A stretch of 64,000 nucleotides of DNA from CAIWHR01 sp963709525. GTDB taxonomy: Bacteria; Pseudomonadota; Gammaproteobacteria; Burkholderiales; Casimicrobiaceae. The stretch lies in contig CAVPXB010000015.1 of the NCBI GenBank assembly GCA_963709525.1, forward strand, positions 375,495 through 439,494, written 5' to 3'. Position 1 is the stretch's first letter. Each line of letters begins with the position of its first letter. The position numbers and the translations under genes are program-made. This document shows, one piece after another, positions 10,815-19,862 of the stretch. The notes below the pieces were generated by a model. That model was not told where the DNA came from. It worked only from the letters and a program-made list of their open reading frames with translations, and did no database searches.

Positions 10815-11507
10815 GTGAATGGGATATGGCTCGACCTGCCGTGGGTCCGCGAATTGGGACCCGATGCACTCGCCATGGCATTGAGCGCGCTGATGGTAGC
10901 GACCTACTACTACCATCTGCGTGTCCGCGTAAGGCAGGATCCGACCTACTCCATCCATTTCGTCAACGAGGCCGCGCGCAGGCTGTGGGTGGAGCATGTC
11001 ATGGCCCTCCCGTCGAAGGACGTCATGGCGGTGCAGACGCTGCGCAATTTCATCATGGTCGGCATCCTGATGGTCTCGACCGCGACCTTGCTGATCATCG
11101 GCACGCTCACTCTTTCCGGTCAGGCGGACAGCATCGCGCGCAGTTGGCACGCGATCAATGCCCGCGGCCTCCCGTCGGCGGAATTGTGGAGCGTCAAGGT
11201 GATGTGCCTGCTGGCCGATTTTCTGGTCGCGTTCTTCGCATTCACCATGGCCATTCGTCTTGCGAACCACGTGGTGTTCATGATCAACGTGCCCGAAGCG
11301 CTGCGAGAGGGGATTGGCGCCCTGGCGCCGACGGAGGTCGCGCGTCGCCTGAACCGCGCGGGCTACATGATGGCCGTCGGGATACGGTCGTTATTCTTCG
11401 CCGTACCGCTGGTGTTCTGGCTCTTCGGTCCGATATTTCTGGTCGCGGCGACATTCGGCCTGCTCCTTGCGCTCTTCCGGCTGGATCGCAATCAGGTCAC
11501 CATTTGA
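10815..11507 (+). CDS. DUF599 family membrane protein
   Basis: A 230-residue inner-membrane protein with about four hydrophobic helices, starting with ALAMALSALMVATYYYHLRV. Family traits visible are the paired NEAARRLWVEHVM and QTLRNFIMVGIL segments and the NHVVFMINVPEA motif. The function of the family is unknown. The start is GTG 10815, supported by AAGGAGG at 10799-10805. It is divergent from the dienelactone hydrolase and converges on the potassium-channel-like gene. Confidence 0.85.
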   Translation: MNGIWLDLPWVRELGPDALAMALSALMVATYYYHLRVRVRQDPTYSIHFVNEAARRLWVEHVMALPSKDVMAVQTLRNFIMVGILMVSTATLLIIGTLTLSGQADSIARSWHAINARGLPSAELWSVKVMCLLADFLVAFFAFTMAIRLANHVVFMINVPEALREGIGALAPTEVARRLNRAGYMMAVGIRSLFFAVPLVFWLFGPIFLVAATFGLLLALFRLDRNQVTI

Positions 11508-11530
11508 TCCTCGGCCCAAGCCGATAAGGC

Positions 11531-11977
11531 CTATTGCTCCACGCTGGCATTTCGTACGTCGACCCACAAACGCTCCATCGAAATATAGGTGTACGAGGCC
11601 GACCAGCCGATCAGTAGCAGCCCGTTGAGCGCCTCCATTCCTGCCAGCAAGCGAAGCGCTCCAGAGGGAACGATGTCGCCGTAGCCCAGCGATGTATAGG
11701 TTTCCGCCGAGAAGTACAGGAATGACGAGAACGTCGCACCGTCTGTCGTGCCCAGGTTGCCCGCGCCAAGAAAGTTCGCCAACACCCAGAACCCGACTGC
11801 GTAGAGGAGCATTTCCAGCGCATGGGCAAGGAATGCTCCGAGGATCACCACGACGAGCTTGGCGCGGGCGGGCAGGGCAATCTTTGGGAGTCCGCCGGTG
11901 AGCAGGCGCAACGCCTCGTAGTGAATGATGGTTGTCAGCAGAAGCAGCAGCAGGCAGAACACGCTAACTGAGAGCAC
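11531..11977 (-). CDS. Two-helix potassium-channel-like protein
   Basis: A 148-residue inner-membrane protein with a first hydrophobic stretch at residues 5-16, further helices, and a pore loop ending in TSLGYGD, close to the potassium-channel filter TVGYGD. It belongs with the small Ion_trans_2 proteins and lacks a cytoplasmic RCK domain. The frame is open to 12112, but GTG 11977 has GGGAG six bases upstream and puts the first helix at the N-terminus, so it is preferred. The downstream end faces DUF599; upstream lies the DedA gene on the same strand. Confidence 0.8.
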   Translation of the reverse strand: MLSVSVFCLLLLLLTTIIHYEALRLLTGGLPKIALPARAKLVVVILGAFLAHALEMLLYAVGFWVLANFLGAGNLGTTDGATFSSFLYFSAETYTSLGYGDIVPSGALRLLAGMEALNGLLLIGWSASYTYISMERLWVDVRNASVEQ

Positions 11978-12121
11978 TTCGATCTCCCAACAGATGGCGC
12001 GCAATCCGATTCCGCGCGGCCCTTGGTGGAGCGACGGTACGGCGAGGGTGCAACGCCTGAACGAGGGCCCGCCGTGATCCTGCACGCGGGGGCCAATCAC
12101 CTCCGTCCGCAACGCGCGGAA

Positions 12122-12730
12122 TCATTTCTGGTCCTTGTTTTTTTGGTCGCGAACGGGAATCGTTCCACGACCCGCCATTCTCTTGCTACGTATCAGGCGA
12201 ACGATAGACCACCCGGATCCAGCGATCAGAATACCCGCCAGGACCGCTTCCTCTATCAGCTTGACGTCGTGTAGCAACCAATCCAACGCGTTGCCAAATT
12301 GATAGCCCAGACCAGAGATCAACGCGGCCCAAGCGATGGCGCCGATCACATTGAGTGCGGCAAACTTGACCGGGGACACACCGCGCGCTCCCATGATGAT
12401 CGGCCCGGCCACGCGCAGACCATACAAGAAACGAATGCTCAAGATCAGCGGCGTGTGGTATCTGGCAAGCAAACGATCCACACGCGGGACCTGCCTTCTC
12501 AGCGCGGGAAATCGCACCATCAGGCGTTCGCCATACCGACGGCCTGCAAGAAAATAGAGTTGGTCCGCGAAGGTGCTCGCCATGAAGGCCACCAGAACGA
12601 CAGCGGGCAGTTTCAGGAGGCCACGGTGCGCTGCAAAGCCCGCGAAGAGCAACACGGTTTCGCCTTCGAGAAAGGTGCCCGCGAAGACGGCCCAATAACC
12701 ATACTGCTCGACAAGCGATGAAACGGTCAC
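12122..12730 (-). CDS. DedA family membrane protein
   Basis: A 202-residue inner-membrane protein of the DedA/VTT group, whose members move lipids across the membrane. The conserved FLEGETVLLFAGFAA segment with its acidic residue, the DQLYFLAGRRYG motif, and the RFLYGLRVAGPIIMGARGV arginine/glycine motif are all visible. The start is GTG 12730, with a weak ribosome site. The potassium-channel-like gene lies downstream on the same strand, so the two may be one transcript. Confidence 0.9.
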   Translation of the reverse strand: MTVSSLVEQYGYWAVFAGTFLEGETVLLFAGFAAHRGLLKLPAVVLVAFMASTFADQLYFLAGRRYGERLMVRFPALRRQVPRVDRLLARYHTPLILSIRFLYGLRVAGPIIMGARGVSPVKFAALNVIGAIAWAALISGLGYQFGNALDWLLHDVKLIEEAVLAGILIAGSGWSIVRLIRSKRMAGRGTIPVRDQKNKDQK

Positions 12731-12849
12731 GGTGGGTCACAGTGTGATTGTGAACACGGTCGAGGGTGGCCGTTGACGCACAACTGTCGGGCCTCCGGCC
12801 GCTGAAACGCGTGCCGGAAGCCGCTGCGTCGGCAGGCCTGCGCTCTACC

Positions 12850-13122
12850 CTAGCTTACGCTGGCGATGATGTTGATGCTGAGTGCCAGCACAGCAATATT
12901 GAAGACGAACGCCAGAAAGCTGTGAATAAGGGTGAGGTGGCGCATGCGCCGCGACGTGGCCGCAACGTCGGACACCTGGGACGTCATGCCGATCACGAGC
13001 GAATAATACGCAAAGTCCACGTAGTCAGGCTGGCGCTCACCCGGAAATACGAGGGCTGTAGGCTCCGCGTCGTCCTGGTGCGCTCGATCGTAGTAACGTC
13101 GAGCGTAGTGAAACGCGAACAC
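12850..13122 (-). pseudogene. C-terminal fragment of a DUF1345 membrane protein
   Basis: The 90 residues match the last 40 percent of DUF1345 proteins: FAFHYARRYY, then the QPDYVDFAYYSLVIGMTSQVSD signature region, and a final helix. Full members have about 210-220 residues. The frame is open for some residues beyond GTG 13122 but quickly loses resemblance, so the N-terminal helices are missing. I infer a truncated, probably dead gene. Confidence 0.7.
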
Positions 13123-13148
13123 AGTCTGGATCAGCAGCCGGGATGATA

Positions 13149-13298
13149 TCAGCGACGCTGCCCGATCTGGCCGGCAGCTTCCATGCCTTCGAGCAACGCA
13201 GCGAAATCGCCGCCCTTGACCCGGACGAGTTGGACGCCGCGGGGCGCCTCAAACAGGCCACGATCGAGCGGTCCGATCTTCACATCGCGGAAATTCAT
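13149..13298 (-). CDS. Short open frame, possible gene fragment
   Basis: An ATG-started frame of 49 codons (MNFRDVKIGPLDRGLFEAPR and onward) with G or C at most third positions, as in real genes of this region. It ends just upstream of the DUF1345 fragment. Similar-looking sequence does not continue in frame upstream, where a TGA interrupts. I do not recognise the family; it may be the end of a larger broken gene. Confidence 0.3.
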   Translation of the reverse strand: MNFRDVKIGPLDRGLFEAPRGVQLVRVKGGDFAALLEGMEAAGQIGQRR

Positions 13299-13504
13299 CA
13301 GCGTCCGACCGCGGCGGCCACGGCTCCGGCCCTCGCCAGCAAGGCGCGCGATGACACCCTGGTCGGTCGCTCAGACATGGCCGGTGAAGCTACTCCCCGG
13401 TCAGCGAACGACCATGCAGTTTGCCTTCGTGGCGCAGCGCCGAGTGGACTCTGGAAAACTGCAGCCGAACGGCCGAACTTCGAAAGACGGGGAACCGGCT
13501 TACT

Positions 13505-14128
13505 ATGCGGCGTATGAGTCGGTATCCCACCGCCGCACCGCCATCCGAATCCGTCAAGAGGATCTCGCGCGAGGAGATGGGCGAGTTGCCGATCCGGCGC
13601 TGGGAGGGTCCGGTGCACGTCGTCGCGGGGCATCCGGACCTCCAGCACGCGATGCAGGACATCTTGCAGGAAGGCGTAGTCGGCTTTGACACCGAGACAC
13701 GGCCCGCCTTCAGGCCCGGCGAGAGTTACCTCACCTCTCTCGTGCAGTTCGCCACGGCGAGCGCTGTGTATCTCTTTCAGGCCCAGCAGCAGGACCTCTT
13801 CGGCTCGATGCGCGAGATCCTTTCGGCAGAGAAAATCATCAAGGTGGGCGTGTCGGTGGCCGACGATATGCGTAACCTGAAAAAGTTATGCGAGTTCGAC
13901 GAAAGATCGGTGGTGGATCTGGGCAAGGTTGCGGAGCGCCATGGCCTGAAGCAGACGGGCGTGCGGAATCTCGCCGGGATCTTTCTCGGTGCGCGCATCC
14001 CCAAGGGCGCGAAGACGACGAACTGGGCTGCGCGCCGCTTGACGCCGCAGCAGATCGCCTACGCGGCCACCGATGCCTGGGCGTGCCGCGAGTTGTATCT
14101 CCGCTTCAGGAAACTGGAAATGGTCTGA
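13505..14128 (+). CDS. DEDD-family 3'-5' exonuclease domain protein
   Basis: A 207-residue protein with an RNase D-like exonuclease fold. Motif I is GFDTETRP with Asp62 and Glu64, motif II contains KVGVSVADDMRNL, and motif III is AYAATDAWACRELY near the C-terminus. It lacks the HRDC domains of full RNase D, so it is a single-domain relative. ATG 13505 or ATG 13514 could be the start; neither has a strong ribosome site and 13505 is taken as the first methionine before the homologous part. Confidence 0.85.
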   Translation: MRRMSRYPTAAPPSESVKRISREEMGELPIRRWEGPVHVVAGHPDLQHAMQDILQEGVVGFDTETRPAFRPGESYLTSLVQFATASAVYLFQAQQQDLFGSMREILSAEKIIKVGVSVADDMRNLKKLCEFDERSVVDLGKVAERHGLKQTGVRNLAGIFLGARIPKGAKTTNWAARRLTPQQIAYAATDAWACRELYLRFRKLEMV

Positions 14129-14363
14129 TCGCCGACTTGGTGACCAAGGCGCTGGCGCCCGTGCGCACCGAGATGACCCTGCCGGTCTGCGCTCGGCCCT
14201 TCTGCATGATCGCGCGATGGCAACGGCAGGACCTTGCTTTGACGGGACGATCGGCGCGGTGATACCGTTCTCCCTGCCAAAGACGGTCGTTTGAATTTCC
14301 AATTCACCACACAGGCTCACGCCCATGTGACAGGGGGCGCGTTGCACTGTCACCGGAGGCACC

Positions 14364-14924
14364 ATGTCAACAAGACTCGATTACTCCAAACTCTCCCTGA
14401 TGGACGCCCTGGATCTCGCTTCTCTGATCGAGCTCGAAGCGTACAAGCGGTACACGCAATTCGCCGAACGACTCGGAAGCCGCGGCTCTGACGACGCCGG
14501 TGCGGTATTCGAATCGATGGCCGTCAACGAGCATAAGCACGGCGAGCAGCTCGCCGAGCGCCGGCTCGCACTGTTTGGCGATGAACGCCCAAAGGTCAAG
14601 CTCGACGACATCTTCGATGTGGAGGCCCCCGATTTCGGCGCGCCTAGCATGAACATGTCCCCGCTGAAGGCGTACCAGGTGGCGCTGTCCTCCGAGAAGA
14701 AGGCCTTCGCGTTCTACGACCAAGCCCTCCGCTACGTGAACCAGCCGGACGTCAAGGCGCTGTTCGGGGAACTGCGGGACGAAGAGGCCGAGCACGTTCG
14801 AATGGTCGAGGAGATCATCGCGAAATTGCCGCCATCGGCTGCGATCGACCTCGAGGACGAGGACGATTACCCGGACCAAGCCGAGAGCTGGCGCCAGAAA
14901 GTCAGACAGGCGGACAAGTCTTAG
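14364..14924 (+). CDS. Ferritin-like / rubrerythrin-type protein
   Basis: A 186-residue four-helix-bundle protein with the spaced carboxylate and His residues of a diiron site: ELEAYKRY, then NEHKHGEQLAERR, SEKKAFAFYDQAL and ELRDEEAEHVRMVEE. The acidic C-terminus has no rubredoxin domain. It probably handles iron or peroxide in the cytoplasm. ATG 14364 has GGAGG just upstream. It is monocistronic as far as can be seen. The 235 bases before it hold no gene. Confidence 0.85.
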   Translation: MSTRLDYSKLSLMDALDLASLIELEAYKRYTQFAERLGSRGSDDAGAVFESMAVNEHKHGEQLAERRLALFGDERPKVKLDDIFDVEAPDFGAPSMNMSPLKAYQVALSSEKKAFAFYDQALRYVNQPDVKALFGELRDEEAEHVRMVEEIIAKLPPSAAIDLEDEDDYPDQAESWRQKVRQADKS

Positions 14925-14994
14925 CTCTGCTCGAATGGGCGGTCGTTCGGCCGGCACCGCAGTGCCCGGGCAGCGTACTGCTTGTCCAAACCGG

Positions 14995-15029
14995 AGCAGC
15001 CTGTCGGACTTAGGTCATCGTAGCGAGCC
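14995..15029 (+). repeat. Solitary mobile-element end (35 bp)
   Basis: The 35 bases starting AGCAGCCTGTCGGACTTAGG are an exact inverted copy of 25941-25975, the right end of the miniature element at 25813-25975. No partner end is visible nearby. It lies between the ferritin-like gene and the toxin-antitoxin pair, marking the point where the sequence turns accessory. Confidence 0.7.
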
Positions 15030-15120
15030 ATCCGTATCCACGCCGTCGACGGCCGGTTTGGCAACCACATGCGTCACACAACAAGACCTTAGCTGCCCCA
15101 CGTTTTCGTGTTAGCATCAG

Positions 15121-15140
15121 TTGTGTACATCGTAACACAA
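15121..15140 (+). promoter_or_regulatory. Imperfect palindrome, likely antitoxin operator
   Basis: TTGTGTACATCGTAACACAA has arms TTGTGT(-)AC and GT(A)ACACAA around a short centre and lies 7-26 bases upstream of the antitoxin start. Ribbon-helix-helix antitoxins usually bind such palindromes to repress their own operon. The position is observed; the role is inferred. Confidence 0.45.
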
Positions 15141-15146
15141 GGCTTG

Positions 15147-15386
15147 ATGATGGAAACTACGACACTGACCTTGCGCGTTCCGACGGAGATGAAGGAACAG
15201 CTCGACAGACTAGCAAACGCGACCCACCGTTCAAAGTCCTACCTCGCTGGCGAAGCCATTCGGCAGTATCTTGAGCTTGAGGCATGGCAAATCGGTGAAA
15301 TACAGCAGGCACTCAAGGAAGCGGATGCAAACGACTTCGCGTCCGATGATGAAGTCGATGCGGTGATGAGGAAGTATGCAGGTTAG
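15147..15386 (+). CDS. Ribbon-helix-helix antitoxin (CopG/ParD-like)
   Basis: About 79 residues starting METTTLTLRVPTEMKEQLDR, a typical ribbon-helix-helix N-terminus in which TTLTLRV forms the DNA-binding strand. The C-terminal part (residues 45-79) is acidic and probably wraps the toxin. Two adjacent ATGs (15147 and 15150) can serve; AAGG lies just upstream. The gene overlaps the toxin start by 11 bases, typical of type II toxin-antitoxin operons. Confidence 0.85.
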   Translation: MMETTTLTLRVPTEMKEQLDRLANATHRSKSYLAGEAIRQYLELEAWQIGEIQQALKEADANDFASDDEVDAVMRKYAG

Positions 15387-15663
15387 GTGGCTGCGTCGTG
15401 CCCTGGAGAATCTGGACGATGAAGCGGCCTACATCGCGGAAGACAACCCTCGTATGGCGGCAGAGTTTGTTCGGCACATGCGAGAAGGCGCAGCAATGCT
15501 CGCGGATCACCCCAACATGGGGCGTCCTGGCCGAATTGCCGGAACGAGAGAGCTTGTCGTGACGCGCTTCTCGTACATCCTCCCCTATCGCGTGCGAGGC
15601 GGTTCTGTGGAGATTCTGCGTGTCTTCCACACCGCCAGAAAATGGCCCAGGCGGATGACCTGA
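15376..15663 (+). CDS. ParE/RelE superfamily toxin
   Basis: A 95-residue protein with the RelE/ParE fold signature: MQVRWLRRALENLDDEAAYI, then HPNMGRPGRIAGTRELVV and the final strands YILPYRVRGGSVEILRVFHTARKWP. The VFHTARKWP ending is common in ParE-type toxins, so DNA gyrase is a plausible target, but RelE-like mRNA cleavage is not excluded. It is intact and overlaps its antitoxin. Confidence 0.85.
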   Translation: MQVRWLRRALENLDDEAAYIAEDNPRMAAEFVRHMREGAAMLADHPNMGRPGRIAGTRELVVTRFSYILPYRVRGGSVEILRVFHTARKWPRRMT

Positions 15664-15752
15664 GCTTACCGTGCCGGTCAATGTCCTCAATCTGTCTGGC
15701 TTGAATGTGCTGGATTTCAAGGAAGCCGAGACTGGCTACCATTGCGAAGTAC

Positions 15753-15983
15753 GCCCTCAGCGACGCGGGCTTGGGCAAGCTCGCGTTGATCGTTCGCGCG
15801 GCAGACGGCGGGCGGCCGGAGTTGGCCGATGCGGCGGCCGGGCTGCTGGCGATCTCGAAGGGCCTCTCGCTGACCTTTCCCGACGACCATGAGATGTTGC
15901 AGCATGGCATGGTCGTCCACGACGCGCTCTACGCCGCCTGCTCCGGAACGCCGCTGAAGAACGCGGCGGCCTGGCGAGTTTGA
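15753..15983 (+). pseudogene. chrB: C-terminal remnant of chromate-resistance protein ChrB
   Basis: The frame ending at TGA 15981-15983 carries IVRAADGGRPELADAAAGLL, then AISKGLSLTFPDDHEML and QHGMVVHDALYA, the C-terminal domain signature of ChrB. About 70 residues remain of roughly 300. Nothing upstream resembles the rest, so the gene is truncated. It is placed two bases before an MFS transporter gene, which suggests the original operon order. Confidence 0.7.
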
Positions 15984-15984
15984 A

Positions 15985-17205
15985 GTGATCCGCCGACTGC
16001 TGTTGCCCGAAGGCGTGGACGGCACGGTATTGCCCCTGCTGCTCGGACGCGCCTTGCGGGCGTTTTCCGATGGCTATGTCGCGATTCTCTTGCCGGCCTA
16101 CCTGCTGGCATTGGGCTTCGGCACCTGGGAGGTTGGCCTGATCGCCAGCGCGACGTTGCTGGGATCGGCGATGGCGACCTTGGCGGTTGGCGCCTGGGGC
16201 CACCGTTTCCACAACCGCGGTCTGTTGCTCGGTGCCGCGGTGCTCATGATCGCCACCGGATTTGCGTTCGCGTCCGGCGGCACCTTCTGGCCGTTGCTGG
16301 TGATCGCGTTTGTCGGCACCCTGAATCCGAGTTCGGGCGACGTGAGCGTCTTCCTGCCGTTGGAGCATGCGCGCTTGGCCGGCGCCGCACATCGCGCGGC
16401 CCGCACCGCGCTGTTCGCCCGCTACAGCTTGCTCGGTGCCCTGTTTGCGGCGCTGGGCGCGCTGGCTTCTGCCTTCCCTGATCGAATCGTCAGCATGGCC
16501 GGAGTGACGAAACTCGATGCCCTGCGGGCGATGTTCGTGTTCTACGGTCTGGTCGGCGGTGCGGTGTGGTTGCTCTACCGGCACTTGCCCGAACCCCGTT
16601 TGGAGAAGCACCTGCCACCGGGTCCTCTCGGTCCTTCGCGCAGCATCGTCTGGAAGCTTGCAGCCCTGTTCTCCGTGGACTCGTTCGCTGGGGGCTTGGT
16701 CGTCAACTCGTTGCTCGCGCTTTGGCTGTTCCAGCGCTTCGAGCTGTCGCTGGCCACGACCGGGGCCTTCTTCTTCTGGGCCGGGTTACTTACCGCCTTC
16801 TCCCAACTTGCGGCGCCCCGGTTGGCGAAGCGGATCGGGCTTCTCAACACCATGGTCTTCACCCACATCCCCGCCAGCATCTGTTTGATCGCCGCGGCGT
16901 TCTCGACCAGTCGTGAAGTGGCGCTTGGGCTGCTGTTGCTACGCTCGCTGCTGTCGCAGATGGACGTTCCGGCGCGGGGCGCCTTCGTGATGGCCGTGGT
17001 TACGCCGGAAGAAAGGGCGGCCGCGGCAAGCTTCACCGCGGTTCCCCGCAGTCTTGCGTCGGCGATCAGCCCCACGCTGGGCGGGGCGCTCTTTGCTGCA
17101 GGATGGTTGGCCGCGCCATTGGTAGCCTGCGGGCTCCTGAAGATCGCCTACGACCTGACGCTCTGGCGAGCCTTTCGGGGATTGCATCGCAGTGACGATA
17201 GCTGA
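15985..17205 (+). CDS. Major facilitator superfamily transporter
   Basis: A 406-residue inner-membrane protein with about twelve hydrophobic helices. The first half has LPAYLLALGFGTWEVGLIAS and VGAWGHRFHNRGLL (the loop 2-3 motif in altered form). The second half has FFFWAGLLTAFSQLAAPRLAKRIG and ends with a Ser/Asp-rich tail. The start is GTG 15985, directly after the chrB remnant. MFS genes accompany chrB in some genomes, so oxyanion efflux is possible, but no residue proves the substrate. Confidence 0.85.
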   Translation: MIRRLLLPEGVDGTVLPLLLGRALRAFSDGYVAILLPAYLLALGFGTWEVGLIASATLLGSAMATLAVGAWGHRFHNRGLLLGAAVLMIATGFAFASGGTFWPLLVIAFVGTLNPSSGDVSVFLPLEHARLAGAAHRAARTALFARYSLLGALFAALGALASAFPDRIVSMAGVTKLDALRAMFVFYGLVGGAVWLLYRHLPEPRLEKHLPPGPLGPSRSIVWKLAALFSVDSFAGGLVVNSLLALWLFQRFELSLATTGAFFFWAGLLTAFSQLAAPRLAKRIGLLNTMVFTHIPASICLIAAAFSTSREVALGLLLLRSLLSQMDVPARGAFVMAVVTPEERAAAASFTAVPRSLASAISPTLGGALFAAGWLAAPLVACGLLKIAYDLTLWRAFRGLHRSDDS

Positions 17206-17285
17206 TATCCGTCGCCTCGCGTTCCGGCGCTGACAGAATGCGCCCGGTCTCCACGCGACCGCCGTGTGCGCTGCACCGCTTCCAG

Positions 17286-17366
17286 AAAAAGAGCAAACAA
17301 GAGGCGGCAAAGCGCATGGGGATCACCCAACCGAAGGTAGCCGACATGATGCGCGGCGACTTCTCC
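17286..17366 (+). pseudogene. Helix-turn-helix fragment of an XRE-type regulator
   Basis: A short piece translating to SKQEAAKRMGITQPKVADMM and onward resembles the helix-turn-helix of small XRE antitoxin-like regulators (QAAKLLGINQPKVS type). Flanking sequence on both sides is unrelated, so it is only a relic. Confidence 0.45.
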
Positions 17367-17434
17367 AGCGCGAAGGCGCAACGTCGGGCGGCGGTCGCGA
17401 GATGCCGCTCCCGTGCAAGTAGCGGGCCTGGTGA

Positions 17435-19804
17435 CTACCTCACTTCGACCGTCACTTTGGGAATGTGCCCAGTGAAGCGCGACTTGGCTTCCGAACCGAT
17501 GGCGTCGACCACGGGCGTGCCGAGGTCGATGCCGACGTCGGCGGTCTCGTCCGCCGAAAAGATCCCGGCCTGGGTGTGTTCGATACGCCCCTCGGCAAGC
17601 TTCTCGTCGTTCACGAACAAGGTCCCCTTGCCGCCTTTGCCAGGGCCACCGCCGTCGTAGGCGAAGTCAAAGCGGATCTTGCTCTTGCCGGTCGGGAGAG
17701 GCTTCGCGCCGACGATCGCGCTTTGCTGCAGGCCGAGGAAGTTGTAGGCATAGGCCGGCACACCGTCCTTCACGTACAACGACCAGCCGCCGAAGCGCCC
17801 GCCCTGCGCGATGATCGTGCCGTTGCCGCCGCCCTGCGGCACCTCGACCTCGGCGGTGATCGTCTTGGACTTGTTCTTCACGTTGATGAAGACTGCCTCC
17901 ATCATCCCCGTCATCCCCTCGGCCAGCGTCAGCGACGTGCGCCCGGCCATCAGGTCGGGACGACCGACCAGGGCTGCATCGAGCCGCTCGAAGACGCGAT
18001 CGTCCATCGGCAGGACGTGAAATTTTTTCGCTTCCTTCAGGTAGAGCGCCTGCAGTTCCGCGAGCTTCTTCGGGTGCTTGGCCGCGACGTCGTCAGCCAG
18101 GCTGAAGTCCGAGCGGACGTCGTACAACTGCCAGGCGGAGTTGTCCTCCAGCGGGCGGCGCGGCTTGGCCTCCCAGGGCGCCCGGTGGATGGTGCGCGCG
18201 TACCAGCCGTCATGGTAGATGGCCCGGTTGCCGGCGATCTCGAAGTACTGGGTCGTGTGGCGCTCCTTCGCCTTGGCGTTGTCGAAGGAGTAGACGAGGC
18301 TCGTCCCTTCCATCGGGATCTGCGGCGTGCCGTTGACCGCCTTGGGCTCCGGCAGACCGGCCGCCTGCAGCACCGTCGGCGCCACGTCGATGACATGGCC
18401 GAATTGGGTACGAACCTCGTTCTTCGCCTTGATTCCCTTGGGCCAGTAGACGGCCATGCCGTTGCGCGTGCCGCCGAAGTCCGACGGCACCTGCTTCATC
18501 CAGCCGAAGGGCGCATCCAGGGCCACGGCCCAGCCCGCCGCCATGTGCGGGTAGGTCTCGGGACCGCCCCATTTGTCGATGACCTTCAGCATGTCCTCGA
18601 CCTTCTCGTGCACGCCATTGAAGTAGGTGTACTCGTTGAACATGCCGTTCTGGCCACCTTCGCCGCTGGTGCCGTTGTCGCCGGCGATATAGAAGACGAG
18701 GGTGTTGTCGGCCTCGCCGACTTCCTCGAACGCCTTCAGCATGCGGCCGATCTCGTAGTCGGTGTACTCCGCATAGGCGGCGAAGACTTCCGCCTGGTGG
18801 GTGAACAGGCGCTTCTCGTCGGGAGAGAGTTTGTCCCAGTCCTTGATCGCCGGCGGCTTCGGCGCGAGCTTGGTGCCGGCCGGCACGACGCCCAGGCTGA
18901 TCTGCCGGGCAAGCGTCTCCTCGCGCAGCTTGTCCCAGCCCTGGTCGAACTTGCCCTTCCACTTGGCGATCCACTCCTTGGGCACGTGGTGCGGCGCGTG
19001 GGTGGCGCCGGGCGCGAAGTAGACGAACGACGGCTTGTCGGGCGACAGCGCTTTCTGGTACTTGATCCAGGCCCGCGCCTTCTCCGTCATGTCGGTCATG
19101 AAGTGGTAGTTCGGGTCGTTCGGCAGTTCGACCTGCGCGTCGCCGTCGTAGAGGTACGGCGCCCACTGGTTGGTCTCGCCGCCGAGGAACCCGTAGAACT
19201 TGTCGAAGCCCTGGCGCGTCGGCCAGCGGTCGAAGGGGCCGGAGACACCGGCTTCCCACGCCGCCGTCTCGTGCCACTTGCCGAAGGCGGCGGTGCCGTA
19301 GCCATTCAGACGCAGCATTTCCGCCAGCGGCGCGGTCGCGTTCGGTATCTGCCCGGTCGCCCCCGGGAACCCCGTCGCCATCTCGGTGATGAAGCCCATG
19401 TTCACCGTGTGATGGTTGCGCCCGGACTTCAGTGCCGCCCGGGTTGGCGAGCACAGCGCGGTGGTATGGAAGTTGGTGTAGCGCAGCCCGTTCTGTGCCA
19501 GCGCGTCCATCGTCGGCATGCCGACCGGGCCGCCGAAGGTGCTCGGCACGCCGAACCCCATGTCGTCGATCAGGACGATCACCACGTTGGGCGCGCCTGC
19601 TGGCGCCTTCACCTGGAAGCGCGGCGGCGCCTTGGCCTTGCGCGCGTCGACTTCGCTGTACAAAGGCCGCTTCGGCTCGGGAATCGGCAGCACCGTGCGA
19701 TCCAGCCCGCCCTTCGCCTGGCCGGCGGCGGACATCGAAACGGCGACGGCCAGCAGCGCGCCGATTGCAGTGACGACGAATCGTTGCTTGGGAAAAGTCT
19801 TCAT
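17435..19804 (-). CDS. Secreted arylsulfatase (type I sulfatase), sulfatase 1
   Basis: A 789-residue hydrolase of sulfate esters, exported by the signal peptide in residues 1-30. The metal-binding Asp pair lies in VIVLIDDMGFG (Asp80, Asp81). The formylglycine site is Cys118-Ser-Pro-Thr-Arg122, which must be oxidised to be active. Later motifs are YIAGDNGTSGEG and a C-terminal beta-rich domain with GKGGKGTLFVNDEKLAEGRI, found in large bacterial arylsulfatases. ATG 19804 has GGAG nearby. It is the last gene of a four-gene operon. The candidate maturase is at 46832-48145. Confidence 0.95.
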   Translation of the reverse strand: MKTFPKQRFVVTAIGALLAVAVSMSAAGQAKGGLDRTVLPIPEPKRPLYSEVDARKAKAPPRFQVKAPAGAPNVVIVLIDDMGFGVPSTFGGPVGMPTMDALAQNGLRYTNFHTTALCSPTRAALKSGRNHHTVNMGFITEMATGFPGATGQIPNATAPLAEMLRLNGYGTAAFGKWHETAAWEAGVSGPFDRWPTRQGFDKFYGFLGGETNQWAPYLYDGDAQVELPNDPNYHFMTDMTEKARAWIKYQKALSPDKPSFVYFAPGATHAPHHVPKEWIAKWKGKFDQGWDKLREETLARQISLGVVPAGTKLAPKPPAIKDWDKLSPDEKRLFTHQAEVFAAYAEYTDYEIGRMLKAFEEVGEADNTLVFYIAGDNGTSGEGGQNGMFNEYTYFNGVHEKVEDMLKVIDKWGGPETYPHMAAGWAVALDAPFGWMKQVPSDFGGTRNGMAVYWPKGIKAKNEVRTQFGHVIDVAPTVLQAAGLPEPKAVNGTPQIPMEGTSLVYSFDNAKAKERHTTQYFEIAGNRAIYHDGWYARTIHRAPWEAKPRRPLEDNSAWQLYDVRSDFSLADDVAAKHPKKLAELQALYLKEAKKFHVLPMDDRVFERLDAALVGRPDLMAGRTSLTLAEGMTGMMEAVFINVKNKSKTITAEVEVPQGGGNGTIIAQGGRFGGWSLYVKDGVPAYAYNFLGLQQSAIVGAKPLPTGKSKIRFDFAYDGGGPGKGGKGTLFVNDEKLAEGRIEHTQAGIFSADETADVGIDLGTPVVDAIGSEAKSRFTGHIPKVTVEVR

Positions 19805-19862
19805 ATTCAGCTCCGGAGCGCTTCGAGGCATGGGTCGGCGGTGCGGGCAGCGTCGCTCGCGC

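Noticed and set aside
11508..11530. Terminator between the DUF599 and potassium-channel-like genes
   Set aside because: The five-base stem (TCGGC/GCCGA) is too weak and has no T run.
12766..13146. Plus-strand frame across the DUF1345 fragment
   Set aside because: The minus-strand reading shows clear DUF1345 sequence; the plus frame has no family resemblance.
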